A stretch of DNA of 64,000 nucleotides from Nematostella vectensis (Eukaryota; Cnidaria; Anthozoa; Actiniaria; Edwardsiidae). The position numbers and the translations under genes are program-made. Of the stretch, positions 22,712 through 35,900 are shown one piece after another. The DNA is taken from NCBI RefSeq assembly GCF_932526225.1, contig NC_064045.1:8496138-8560137 (forward strand), given 5' to 3'. How positions within the stretch are numbered: position 1 is the first letter of the stretch; each line of letters starts with the position of its first letter. A model generated the notes under the pieces. It saw nothing but the letters and a program-made list of their open reading frames with translations, was not told where the DNA came from and did not search any database.

Positions 22712-23703
22712 ACGAGAGTATATTTAAAATTGCAGTAAGAAAAATGGGAAGCAAGAGGACAGCTTCCGGTAAATAACTGAGCCATAAATCAAAACTTAAA
22801 TCCCTTATCACAATAACTGTCCAAATCCTCTGTTTTTGTTGTTGTTGTTAAATCGCAAATCAGTTTTCAGACCCTCTTTTGGACATCAGGTAGAATTGCA
22901 TCAAATAGTCTTTATCAGAGCTCATATCTATCATCTGATTTATTAGGTAGAACCACATCAAATAGTCTTTATCAGAGCTCATATCTATCATATGCTTTAT
23001 CCGGTAAAACCACATTGAATATCCTTGATCAGAGCTCAAAGTAGCCTCCCATACAAATTAGCCACCTTCAGAAATCAAAATCACCATCTGCTTCATCTTG
23101 ATTCCTAATTTCTTTGGGTTGTTTGTCTTTGTGTTGAACAATCTGTAGATATAAATAAAGCATGCATATTGGAACAGGAAAAGCATACTATATATGACCC
23201 ACCATATACAGAATGGATACATTGGAACCCGGAATTTCCGATGTGACTCAGGAGAAAGAAAATGCATTGTAAAATCAAGAGGTCCTCGATTTTACGATAT
23301 CAAGGAAAATCAATTGAAAATATTGTTGTAGCGAGGTCGGGTTAATTATTAACTTTTACAAAATAATATTGTAACTCTACTCTATGTAAGACTGTACAGT
23401 TTCTTTCTGTAAGACTGTCAATCTGCACATAATAAGATCTGTCAAGTCAAAAAATCGTTAGCTGTACTGTACATGTGTGGTGTCTTGAGTTTTCTCTCTT
23501 TGTTGATAGACAGAATCAGTAATATTGTTGTATCGAGGTCAAAATTACGCTTGGGAGATTTGTATTGAAAAATCGAGAATATCGTTGTATCCAATATCGT
23601 AAGATCGAGGTAATTTCTTATAAATTTCACTGTTTATTTCAACCAAAGAAAGGAACGTCATTGTAAAATCGAGGTTATCGTAAATTAAAATATAAACTCT
23701 AGG

Positions 23704-25010
23704 GCTACTGCCATATACTGTATGGGGACCACTGTTAACTATATCGGTGCTGCCATATACTGTATGGTTACCACTGTCAACTATATCGGTACTGCCATAT
23801 ACTGTATGGGTACCACTGTTAACTATATCGGTACTGCCATATACTGTATGGGTACCACTGTTAACTATATCGGTACTGCCATATACTGTATGGGTACCAC
23901 TGTCAACTATATCGGTACTGCCATATACTGTATGGGTACCACTGTCAACTATATCGGTACTGCCATATACTGTATGGGTACCACTGTCAACTATATCGGT
24001 ACTGCCATATACTGTATGGGTACCACTGTCAACTATATCGGTGCTGCCATATACTGTATGGGTACCACTGTCAACTATATCGGTACTGCCATATACTGTA
24101 TGGGTACCACTGTCAACTATATCGGTGCTGCCATATACTGTATGGGTACCACTGTCAACTATATCGGTACTGCCATATACTGTATGGGTACCACTGTCAA
24201 CTATATCGGTACTGCCATATACTGTATGGGTACCGATGTTAACTATATCGGTACTGCCATATACTGTATGGGTACCACTGTTAACTATATCGGTACTGCC
24301 ATATACTGTATGGGTACCACTGTTAACTATATCGGTACTGCCATATACTGTATGGGTACCGCTGTTAACTATATCGGTACTGCCATATACTGTATGGGTA
24401 CCACTGTTAACTATATCGGTACTGCCATATACTGTATGGGTACCACTGTTAACTATATTGGTACTGCCATATACTGTATGGGTACCACTGTTAACTATAT
24501 CGGTACTGCCATATACTGTATGGGTACCACTGTTAACTATATCGGTACTGCCATATACTGTATGGGTACCACTGTTAACTATATCAGTACTGCCATATAC
24601 TGTATGGGTACCACTGTTAACTATATCGGTACTGCCATATACTGTATGGGTACCACTGTTAACTATATCGGTGCTGCCATATACTGTATGGGTACCACTG
24701 TTAACTATATCGGTGCTGCCATATACTGTATGGGTACCACTGTTAACTATATCGGTACTGCCATATACTGTATGGGTACCGCTGTTAACTATATCGGTAC
24801 TGCCATATACTGTATGGGTACCACTGTTAACTATATCGGTACTGCCATATACTGTATGGGTACCGCTGTTAACTATATCGGTACTGCCATATACTGTATG
24901 GGTACCGCTGTTAACTATATCGGTACTGCCATATACTGTATGGGTACCACTGTTAACTATATCGGTACTGCCATATACTGTATGGGTACTGGTTCAAGCT
25001 GTAGGGGTAC
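23704..25010. repeat. 42-bp satellite array, about 31 copies
   Basis: Units carry GCCATATACTGTATGGGTAC, then CACTGTTAACTATATCGGTA and CT. The unit is a multiple of three without stops, so two frames stay open for over 430 codons. These are not supported as genes: substitutions fall equally on all codon positions. Related single units recur at about 25930-26070 next to the end of the RPS19BP1-like exon. Confidence 0.93.
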
Positions 25011-25926
25011 TTCTATTTATTGCATTGCCCCGGCGGTAAAGCCATAAACAGAGCCCAAAACAAATACACAACTTTTAATTGTTACTGAAAGGTACAGCAT
25101 AAACATAGCACAGCCAAGCACAGCCTTGTTAAGAACAACCAAACTTTTGACCTTCGAAACATTTGCAGTTCCAACACATGACTCTGACACTAGTCTCGTT
25201 TCCGGTAAACATCACCACTAAAAATATCTATATTCATGTGACAACCAAACGTGTATTTCACCACGAAATCCATGTTTACACGAGCAAATATTTACTGACA
25301 GCCGGTTTGGCCGAGAAGATGGAATGACAAAAGCACACTGAGTAATGCACTAGAACAACCCTTTTACTACCGTTGCAAAATATTAAGAGATGTTGCTTTT
25401 GTTGAAAGCAATATGTGAGTTTAGAATTTCCTGATGTAGTCGTGCGTACACCCATGGGTGATCTCTCTCTATCTCTCTTTATGATAGGTCTTAATAATTC
25501 ACCGAACACAAACAAACATTTTCCTACGGGAAAGAAGAGGCATGTCTCATCTGTGGAGACTTTCTTTTATGGATTGTTATGTGTAAATGATTTATTCACG
25601 CCTGGTTCTTCAAATCACCATCACGGGAATTGTTATTTGACCCCAATTGCTGACTCAACCAAGCTGTCGAAAGCTGTATTTCCTGCGCAATCATATATAA
25701 AAATCTTAATACTACTATGGTTTTAGTTAATTCAAATTTCTGCATAGTAACAAGAATGACTCTAAAATGTTTCATATGTTTTTAAAACTGAAAGCCAATC
25801 CTTCCACATTCCTTTTGTTTGTCCATTACTGCAATTCCTTAGGGTTCATTTCGGGAACTCCTGGAGATCGTTTCGGGGCCCGGGATCAGTTGGGGAACTT
25901 TTGGGGATCATTTCGGGATTGTTTCG

Positions 25927-26075
25927 GGTCCTGTACAGTACTGCCATATACTTTATGGGTACCACTGCACACTGTATGGGTACTGCCATATACTGTATGG
26001 GTACTTCTGTAAATTGTATGGGTACTGCCATGTATGGGTACCACTGCACACTGTATATGGTACTGCTGTAAAATA
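25927..26075. repeat. Short degenerate outlier of the 42-bp satellite
   Basis: TACTGCCATATACTTTATGG, CACTGCACACTGTATGGGTA and similar pieces repeat four to five times. They are separated from the main array by about 0.9 kb of unrelated sequence. On the minus strand they lie directly downstream of the donor at 26102-26103. Confidence 0.75.
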
Positions 26076-26103
26076 TAATTGGAATTGAATGTTCTAGTAT
26101 TAC

Positions 26104-26474
26104 CTTATCTTTAGTTTCTCTCTTGATTTCCCAGGCGGAAGCAAGGAAATACTTCAAGTTCTGTTCGGTGAAGTCTTCATCTTTCTTTTTCTTTTTGGCT
26201 ACGGTTAAGATAATCTATTCAGCTGACAAGAACCAATACTACCGGTACCCCTATCCTATGTTGGCAAATAAAAAGAATAACAAAAAATGCTGTTACCATG
26301 AGTTGCGGAGAATACATCACTGAGTGTTCTGCTGCCCCTAGAAACTTTGTCTTTGCGTTTCTGTTCGTGTTTCTTTGAAGACTTCTTGCTCTTTGACTTT
26401 GTTTTCAGCGTTTTCTTAGGTTTATCCAAAGAGAGCATGAAATCTAGTCCTTTCTTGACGAGTTTTGAAGACAT
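26104..26474 (-). CDS. RPS19BP1: RPS19BP1/AROS-like small basic protein (3' end uncertain)
   Basis: Exon 1 runs from the ATG at 26474 to 26297 (donor ATG|GTAACA). It encodes MSSKLVKKGLDFMLSLDKP and a Lys-rich stretch. Exon 2 is 26198-26104 (acceptor CCGTAG|CC) and encodes a KKKKK tract then DEDFTEQNLKYFL. Both ends resemble vertebrate RPS19BP1 (active regulator of SIRT1, a nucleolar 40S-assembly protein): an N-terminal LLRRGLEL-type helix, and a C-terminal KKKK followed by TEEDFQKFQQEYF. The middle of the vertebrate protein is not seen, so an exon may be missing or the protein is shorter. Exon 2 stays open past a GTAATA donor at 26103 into repeat sequence down to 25846, so the stop was not fixed. 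The gene is head to head with MAD1. Confidence 0.5.
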
Positions 26475-26935
26475 ATCACACACTATAAAGTGTAAAAGAT
26501 CCAACAGAGTAGTTTTTAAAGTCTTGAAGTGCAATTTCTAGCGAAAAAGAGACCATATAAACAATTCAATGCAACTCTTCAACTTTAAACACACGAGGAA
26601 CTACTGAAATCCACAGGGAGTCCGAGACTCTAAACAGGGGATTTTTCAAAGCATTATTTTTGGGTTCCTTGAATAATGATCGAGTAAAAAATAAGCTCTA
26701 GTCAGCAGAAAATGTGCGGCATAAATATCAATGGTGATTTGATAAAGAAATCTTCTTCCATAACTCTCGTCGTGTACGGGCTTCCTGTGTTGATGTAACT
26801 GTGAGAGTATTGGTTATGACTCCCATGATGCTAGTGGAGCAGCCTGTTACAAGATGGCGGCCCGGCGGTTTGAATTGTTGCGCTAAATTCTTCGTAGAAC
26901 TCTTCGTAGAATAGAATAATTCTTTCTCCTGGAAA
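26475..26935. promoter_or_regulatory. Presumed bidirectional promoter between RPS19BP1-like gene and MAD1
   Basis: The two start codons are 461 bases apart and face away from each other. AAGATGGCGG at 26851-26860 matches the YY1-type element common just downstream of animal transcription starts, in MAD1 orientation. No TATA box is obvious. The promoter role is inferred from gene layout. Confidence 0.45.
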
Positions 26936-29900
26936 ATGAACAGAGCTATAAGGACCCCGGACGATAGCACAGCTATCGTGCGAATAATGAGTGATTTTAG
27001 CCAGTTTGTAAATGCTGATCAGGGCCCGGTAAACAAGAAATTATCGTACGAGGAAACTGAAACTTCTAATTCTTCTCAAGCGCAAAAAACTCACACAAAC
27101 ACTTTGGCTTCGAGCAAAACAGGTAAACGACAACACAGTGAAAGAGACGTGGAGATCTTCAAGAACCGTAGCAAGATCGCTTATCTGGAAAATGAACTTA
27201 ATTCTGCTGAGAAATCACAAAAGCGAGCCCGAGTCGAAAATGACCGAGACAGCGAAAAACACAAGAGAGACTTGAGGGACAAGGAACAAGAATTGAGCGA
27301 ACTGCGAAAAACTGTTAAGTATGCATTGGATCAGGAAAAGCTTGCTAAAGAGCAGTTTGGGGACTTGAAAAAAGAGTTTGAAGGCTACAAGAAGAAGATG
27401 GACACCAAAATGCAGTTACTACAAAGAGAAAAGTTGAAATTCTCGTCAGAGGTCGAGGAGGTGAGCTTTTGAGCATGTTTGTTTCATGATTCCTTGTAAC
27501 CTCAAGTACCATGAGTAGTGTTCACATGTGTGGTAATATTCCCCCTTGAGTGCCATGAGTAGTGTTCACATGTGTGGTAATATTCACCCTTGAGTGCCAT
27601 GAGTAGTGTTCACATGTGTGGTAATATTCACCCTTGAGTGCCACGAGTAGTGTTCACATGTGTGGTAATATTCACCCTTGAGTCCCATGAGTAGTGTTCA
27701 CATGTGTGGTAATATTCACCCTTGAGTGCCATGAGTAGTGTTCACATGTGTGGTAATATTCCCCCTTGAGTGCCATGAGTAGTGTTCACATGTGTGGTAA
27801 TATTCACCCTTGAGTGCCACGAGTAGTGTTCACATGTGTGGTAATATTCACCCTTGAGCGTCATGAGTAGTTTTCACCCTTGAGTAACATGAGTAGTGTT
27901 CACATGTGTGGTAATATTCACCCTTGAGTAACATAAGTAGTGTTCACATGTGTGGTAATATTCACCCTTAAGTGCCACGAGTAGTGTTCACATGTGTGGT
28001 AATATTCACCCATTAGCACCATGAGTATTGTTCACATGTGTGGTAATATTCACCCTTGAGTAACATAAGTAGTGTTCACATGTGTGGTAATATTCACCCT
28101 TAAGTGCCACGAGTAGTGTTCACATGTGTGGTAATATTCACCCTTAAGTGCCACGAGTAGTGTTCACATGTGTGGTAATATTTACCCTTGAGTGCCACGA
28201 GTAGTGTTCACATGTGTGGTAATATTCACCCTTGAGTGCCATGAGTAGTGTTCACATGTGTGGTAATATTCACCCTTGAGTGCCACGAGTAGTGTTCACA
28301 TGTGTGGTAATATTCACCCTTGAGTGCCACGAGTAGTGTTCACATGTGTGGTAATATTCACCCTTGAGTGCCATGAGTAGTGTTCACATGTGTGGTAATA
28401 TTCACCCTTGAGTGCCACGAGTAGTGTTCACATGTGTGGTAATATTCACCCTTGAGTCCCATGAGTAGTGTTCACATGTGTGGTAATATTCACCCTTGAG
28501 TGCCATGAGTAGTGTTCACATGTGTGGTAATATTCCCCCTTGAGTGCCATGAGTAGTGTTCACATGTGTGGTAATATTCACCCTTGAGTGCCACGAGTAG
28601 TGTTCACATGTGTGGTAATATTCACCCTTGAGCGTCATGAGTAGTTTTCACCCTTGAGTAACATGAGTAGTGTTCACATGTGTGGTAATATTCACCCTTG
28701 AGTAACATAAGTAGTGTTCACATGTGTGGTAATATTCACCCTTAAGTGCCACGAGTAGTGTTCACATGTGTGGTAATATTCACCCATTAGCACCATGAGT
28801 ATTGTTCACATGTGTGGTAATATTCACCCTTGAGTAACATAAGTAGTGTTCACATGTGTGGTAATATTCACCCTTAAGTGCCACGAGTAGTGTTTACATG
28901 TGTGGTAATATTCACCCATTAGCACCATGAGTAGTGTTCACATGTGTGGTAATATTCACCCTTAAGTGCCACGAGTAGTGTTCACATGTGTGGTAATATT
29001 TACCCTTGAGTGCCACGAGTAGTGTTCACATGTGTGGTAATATTCACCCTTGAGTGCCATGAGTAGTGTTCACATGTGTGGTAATATTCACCCTTGAGTG
29101 CCACGAGTAGTGTTCACATGTGTGGTAATATTCACCCTTGAGTGCCACGAGTAGTGTTCACATGTGTGGTAATATTCACCCTTGAGTAACATGAGTAGTG
29201 TTCACATGTGTGGTAATATTCACCCATTAGCACCATAAGTAGTGTTCACATATGTGGTAATATTCACCCTTGAGTGCCATGAGTAGTGTTCACATTGGTA
29301 ATATTCACCCATGAGCCCCTCAACATACTCTATATGTAGAGTTTGCAAGGAGGATGTCGGTGGTTCTTGGTTTGCCATTAAATTTTGTGTTACAGGTCAG
29401 ACAAGAATCAAGTCAGAAAATTCTAGAACTACAAAATACTTTGGCAAAGTAAGTATCACTTGTATAACTCGTTGATACTACAATATTTATCTGACTTATT
29501 CAAGATTCCATGACCATGACCATCATGACTTTGTTTTTTTTTTCAGAGGGGAGACTCAGCAGCTTAACTTGCAAAGTAAATTGGAGGAAGCAGAGGAAAT
29601 GCTAGAAATATTTAAAAGGTTGGAAAACAACATGCCTCGTCCATATTTTGTTAAGAAACTGTTTTTATTTAGTTAATAAATATGTTCGTCCCCCCTCGGC
29701 TTCTCAGACTGTTTTTTGTTTTGTTTCTGTTATAAAGCTGTTGAATATTTCAATTACATCTCGCAATCTTCATAAAATAGCCTTATTTTGACAAAGGAAG
29801 TAGGTCTTTGGCAACTAACAGCACAAACACGATTTGAATTTTAACTCACAATATCATGGTCATGGTAGGTTTCAAGCCAAGAATTACAATACCAATAATC

Positions 29901-32900
29901 ATCATCAATTTCTCTCTGATCACTTTGCCCATACACATGCCTTTAGCACGTTTTTCCTGAGCTGGACAAAAATAGCTAAGGCATTAAGTATATAAACCAA
30001 GGCATACAGAAAAGACAAGAATCTACGGCATAGCAGCTATATTTTGCCATGGTTTGTCCAAAATGTTATTCCTGTTGTTTCCCAGGAGGTATAGCCAGGC
30101 TGTTAATAATGCTACAGAACTAGAGGAGGCCAAAAACAAAGCTCGCACAGCTGAACACAGAGTGAAGGTACAGTATACATAGTCCCATGGGTGTGGCTGT
30201 CGTCTACTGAGGTGTTGTGAGGAGGAGGGATACAGCTGAACATAGATTGAACATATACTGTACGCAGTCCCATGGGTGTGGTTTGTGATCTACTGGGGTA
30301 CACAGACATAGTAGAAAAATGTTTTACAATTTCTGCATGTTTTCAGGAATTAGAACACCAACTTTCTCTGCAAAGTGAGGCCTCTAGTATCACAGTGTCC
30401 TTTCAAAACCAGCTGACCAAGTACCGTGCCCTGGAGAAAGAGAATGCTAAGCTCAAAGAAGATAACCAGTATTACAGGTATGGTAAACAAGTATTAAAGG
30501 AATTGTAAACAAGTATTACAGGTTCGTGAAAGAAGTATTACAGGAATGGTAACAAATATTACAGGAATGGTAAACAGGTATGTTGAACAAGTATTACAGG
30601 AATGGTAAACAAGTATTACAGGTATTGTAAACAAGTATAACAGGTATGTTAAACAAGTATTACAGAAATGGTAAACAGGGGTGGTGAACAGGTTGCAACA
30701 CTAAGTGTGGCTGGTAATCAGGGAACAGGTAAGACCCAGGCGAACAAGGGCAATAAGATGTTTATTCTACAGTGTTTTGAGTTTTCATTTCAAAGTGTTG
30801 CATTGTTTGCTGTATGGGATGTATGGCCTGCTTCTCCATTAATGAGGGCATGATAGCAATGTGGCTGTATAATTATATTGAGGATTTGCTCAGGGTATGT
30901 TTTTTCTCACTCCCCAGACAGACCAATGAAAGCAATCTGTTGCTAAAAGAGGAGACAGAGCATGTAAAAGCCAAACTGTCAAGAGCAGAACAGAGGCTGA
31001 AAGATCTCATCATGCTAGAGGTTGAAAATGAGGTAAAACAACCTGCAAAAGTCTATAGACAAGTGCCCCATCTTAACCGCCGATTTCTTACTATTCCAGG
31101 AATTAAAGAAAAAAGTCCAGAAATATGGAGTAGAGGACAAGTTTGGCAGCAAGCGACATTCGTCTCCTGTAGGACGTGTTCATGAGGTGTCCACGATAAG
31201 AGAAGTGAAAACTGATGATATTGAGGAAATACTGAATGAACTGGACAAAGTTAAGGTACATGTAAACCTAGGTACTTGTACACCTAGATTCTGCCTTGAC
31301 AAATGGTACATGTTAACCTAGGTCCTGTCTGGACAAAGGGCACTCGTACACCTGTATTCTGCCTGGACAAATGGTACATTGCACACTAAGGTCACGACTG
31401 GACACAGCTACTGATTTTCCCAGATAAACACTAGCCACATCATCTCATTCTTTGCTTTTTTTTAGGAAAGTGATCTTAGGCATCAGGAACTGGCAGAGGG
31501 ACTCCAGAGGCATTTATTCATAGTGACAGCTGTAAGTTGATACCAATCCACCTTAACATAAGGCCAACATCCACCTTATTTTATTTTGTCAGTTAACTTT
31601 CAGGCATTTGGTGGTGTTTTATCATAGCCACTATCTTTATTTAATTTATTTTAATCACTTTGCCAGTGACAGGGCTATTGAAAAAGCAGTTAACAATTAC
31701 CATAAAAGAAACACCAAAAGACATGAAAATGGCACCTTCATTTTTTTGTTGGTTTGTTTTCTGAACATCCTTTTCTGCTTTCAGGACAGAGATGCTTGCC
31801 GTAAGATCCTGAATCAGTTTGACACCAAGTACTCTGCTAATTGCGACCCTCAGCTTAAACATCGCTTGACAGAGGTGACAGTGCTTGTCTATTTGAGGGT
31901 TGTAGCATGTGGATGGGGTGTTTAGCCAACTACAGGGGGCAACAAGGGGTATAAAAAGTGCTATAGTCTTGCTTACAGGGGCATAGCATAGCTTGTCATA
32001 ATAATATTAGGGATAATGAAATTAAATTATGTATTAACAAGGGTTCTGGAATTACGCACGGAAGCGCGTAATTTGGCTTTCTCCGCGTAATTCACAAATT
32101 TCCGTGTAATTTGGCTAAATTTTGAAAGACAAAACATTAAAGTGCACAGCTGATGTGTTCTTCCAGGGTTCTTACCTCTATTTCTCATAAAAAAAGACAG
32201 ATATTCTTTGTAAGAGTGCAATATTTCAAACTGAATTTCGAAAACAAATAAAAGGGGTTCTTTGCTAAACTGCTAAGATCTAGGACTACTACATAATAAT
32301 AAAATACCTTTTTTAATTGGCTGGTGGCTACATAGGAGCCAATGAAAACTTGCCTAAGATATTTTCACGCAAAAAATAGACCTTTTCAAGCTATTTTGTG
32401 CTTTCCTTTGGTAAAAAATGTAGTTTGGGCGTAACAGTTGATATTCCGTGTAATTTAGCGCGTAATTCAGTAAAGAATCCCACAAAATTTTGATTTTTAA
32501 AGAAAAATGTATTGCAAAATCCAGCATAATTTAGCGCGTAATGATTGATTTTCCGCGTAATTTAGCAAAGAATCCTGCGTAATTTTGAGTTTTTTTCTGC
32601 GTAATTCCAGAAGCCATGTATAAATATCAATTTTATCACATTATGAAATTACCTACAATATGTTTTCATTTTGAATAAAAGAAACCTAGGAAGTAGGGAC
32701 ATCATGTAAAAAAAGAGGAACATTCACATTGATATGCCTAAAGATATTCTATATAACTATGTAAATTACTTCTTTATATTTGAAGCACCTGTACCTGTAT
32801 GATTTAGCTAACTTTTTGTTGTGATGCCTGTGTGATTTTGCTTACTTTTTGTTGTGATGCCTGTGTGATTTAGCTAACTTTTTTTTGGTGATACCTGTGT

Positions 32901-35900
32901 GATTTAGCTAACATTTTGTTGTGATGCCTGTGTGATTTAGCTAACTTTTTGTTGTGATGCCTGTGTGATTGAGCTAACTTTTTGTTGTGATGTCTGTGTG
33001 ATTTAGCTATTTTTTGTTAGTGATACCTGTGTGATTAAACTAACCTTTTGTTGTAATGCCTGTGTGATTTAGCTAACTTTTTGTTGTGATGCCTGTGTGA
33101 TTTAGCTAACTTTTTGTTGTTATGCCTGTGTGATTGAGCTAACTTTTTGTTGTGATGTCTGTGTGATTTAGCTATTTTTTTGTTAGTGATACCTGTGTGA
33201 TTAAACTAACCTTTTGTTGTAATGCCTGTGTGATTTAGCTAACTTTTTGTTGTGATACCTGTGTGATTTAGCTAACTTTTTGTTGTGATACCTGTGTGAT
33301 TTAGCTGACTTTTTGTTGTGATACCTGTGTGATGTAGCAATTTTTTTGATGTGATGCCTGTGTAATTGCTTCATTGTTTTTTTTTTTTTAGACCGAGATG
33401 CAGTTGACTTCATATGAGCAACATGTAGAGAAACAACAGGTTTGTTGTTGGTATCTTTTTGAACATACACAGTACTCATGTCTGGTGATGTTATTAAACA
33501 ATCTATTCTCTTGTTGATACTACACTTTTCTAATTGTGCATATTTGCTCACAAAGTTCTTTCTAAAAACTTAGCTTCTTCAATTTTGTACTATTGCTGCC
33601 CTGTCCAAACAAGAAAGAGTAAGGGATTGAATTGCATGAAAAGCCAACAGATACCGACACAAGTCAATATTGTAACTTGCAGCTTCTTATATTTTTCAAT
33701 AAGAATATAGATAAGTAAATCTTCTAATTATTTGTTTGTACTTATGGTCAGTTTGACTTAACTATGTCTGTGGTTTCAGGTAGAGCTGCAGAATGCTAAG
33801 GAAGAATTGTCAACAGTGCGATTAAAAGTCAAGGAGGTACTGATATCTTGATATCTTCCTGACTAATACAAATACTGTACAAATACAGATTTGCAGATAA
33901 CATGGTTTTGTACTCAAGAGAATGATAACAATACATTGAATTGGAAGGACTATAAGTGTAATAAAATAATTTTTGGTATTATGAGATAACAACATATTGC
34001 TTCATTCCCACCTTCAATTTTGTTATCACCTCTATCTTTACCAGAATCTCTGTAAACATTGTGTGACAATCATCATGGCCATTAGTATCACCTGCATCAC
34101 CTCCCCCCTCTTCATTTTGAAAGAATAGTCAAATGTATGGCGGGAAGGGGAGGTTGCTGGGATTACTTTAAATACTACTACTAATAATAGTACCACCTTT
34201 TTGTTGGTCTAAGTAAGCATTTTTCCTGTGCCCATCCCTAGCTGTGGGCCTGTGTTGGACCTAAAACTCAAAGCTTTACCTTCTGCTATGTGTTTTACAT
34301 ATACTGCAGTCTCCCCCCTCTCCTTTGTAAATCCTGGATCTTTATTTGTGCATCAGATCATTTTTACTTCAATGACATAGTAACCATCATTATGGTTACC
34401 AGAATGATTGAAGCTTGTGGTTACCTATTTTCGTTATTTGCAGCTGGAGAGAGCATTGAATGGGTTTAAAAAGACAAGCCCCTCCCAGGCGTCTGAGTCA
34501 AGCCCCACCTTAGTGACGGAGTTAAAGACTCAACTTGAGAAGCTTAAGAAAGAGAATGGTGAGCTGGCTGAGCGGCTGGAGGTCTACGAGTTACGCAAGG
34601 AGCAGATGCATATGCAGGTGTAGTATGCAGCCGATTCACAAAACTTTGTCATCAACCAGCTTCGTGACTACGTGACAATCCTGCATTTAAGCATGGAAAA
34701 ACCACTGAAGTGCCTTGCTGCATAATTAGCCACCACATAACTTCAGGCTTAGAATCGGTGCAGCCTGGCGCTTCAGTGGTTTTTACCCATGCTTACATGC
34801 GGGCTTGTCGCGAACCTGACAATATACGGCACTCCAGAACAGCGTTCACACCTCGCACCAACATCTGCAGGTGTAGACATAAAAAGTGTATACAGCACCT
34901 CAAAACTGCATTCATCAGGAAACCTCGCACCACTAAAATGCCTTTTTAAAAAAATGGTTTCTCTAAGAGAATCCATGTTTTATAACCCCAAGTACCTCAT
35001 GGGTATAAAAAAAGTAAGCAAACAAGCCTAAATAAAAAAAAAATAGATTTTCACAGCTGCAGCATTCTTTTTTATGTGCCTGTATAAATTCACACCGCTT
35101 TCAGGGATCTGGATCTGGAGACATTTTTATGTACCTCTCCTGAATCATTGATGGTTATGAAAAATGGATTTTCTATAATAATTTTATTTGAAATGGGTGA
35201 ATACAGTGTATTCAGCACCCCCAGAACTGTGTCCACCGGAAACCTCACACCAATAGACTCTTCTCCAGATAATGGGTATCGTCATGTGAGTTTAAAAATG
35301 AGGCACAAAAAAATGTACATAAAGAATCCTGTTGAATGAGCCTCACTCATTCAAATTTCACCAGATCCCCTTTATCTGGAAAACAGTCCATTCAGCCAAA
35401 TAGTTATGTCCCGCTTGATCAAGTAATCAAAGCAGTACTGTATCTAACATAGTGGCAGAGGAGTAATGTGTGTATATAACAGAAAAATTTTTTGGCCTCT
35501 GAAGAAACTGATGAAATATACTTATATTTATTATACATATATAACATATATCTCTATATTTATTTGTGTTTGCATTCGTCACCTTGTTAATCTAATGTGA
35601 TGGTGTGTCTACAAACCCCTATTATTAAAATGTTTTTTTTTTCTATTGTGACTGTCAGGGCTACTTTGACCCACTTAAAACCAAGGTGGTCCACTTCTCC
35701 ATGAACCCATCCAATCTTGCAAGACAGCAGAGAGCTGAAGAGATCAAGCGACTGCAGGACGAGAACGAGGCTTTGCGACAAAGAGTTTGGTTACTGGAAG
35801 AGGGCAAGGCATCACCCGGTGACCAGGCTGCCTGGAAAAACCTGTCACCTGATGCTGGTGATCCTAGCGTCATGAAGCAAGTACAGGGTAAGAGGTGCTG

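Larger units (their letters stand above)
21343..23700. other. Intergenic, no gene seen; short repeats and a foldback
   Basis: Contents: diverged GACAATACGACCTTA-type repeats (about 21525-21735), an AT-rich stretch, a foldback element (22511-22711), three copies of a 56-bp unit containing AATAGTCTTTATCAGAGCTC (about 22887-23045), and scattered TTGTTGTATCGAGGTC-type pieces (23280-23680). No ORF here looks like a protein. Confidence 0.6.

Noticed and set aside
23722-25047. 441- and 430-codon plus-strand ORFs
   Set aside because: Both are frames through the 42-bp satellite; two overlapping frames of equal length and no bias by codon position argue against a protein.
27485-29325. CRISPR-like array of regular 44-bp units
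   Set aside because: There are no unique spacers: the whole unit repeats. The DNA is an animal intron with no cas genes.
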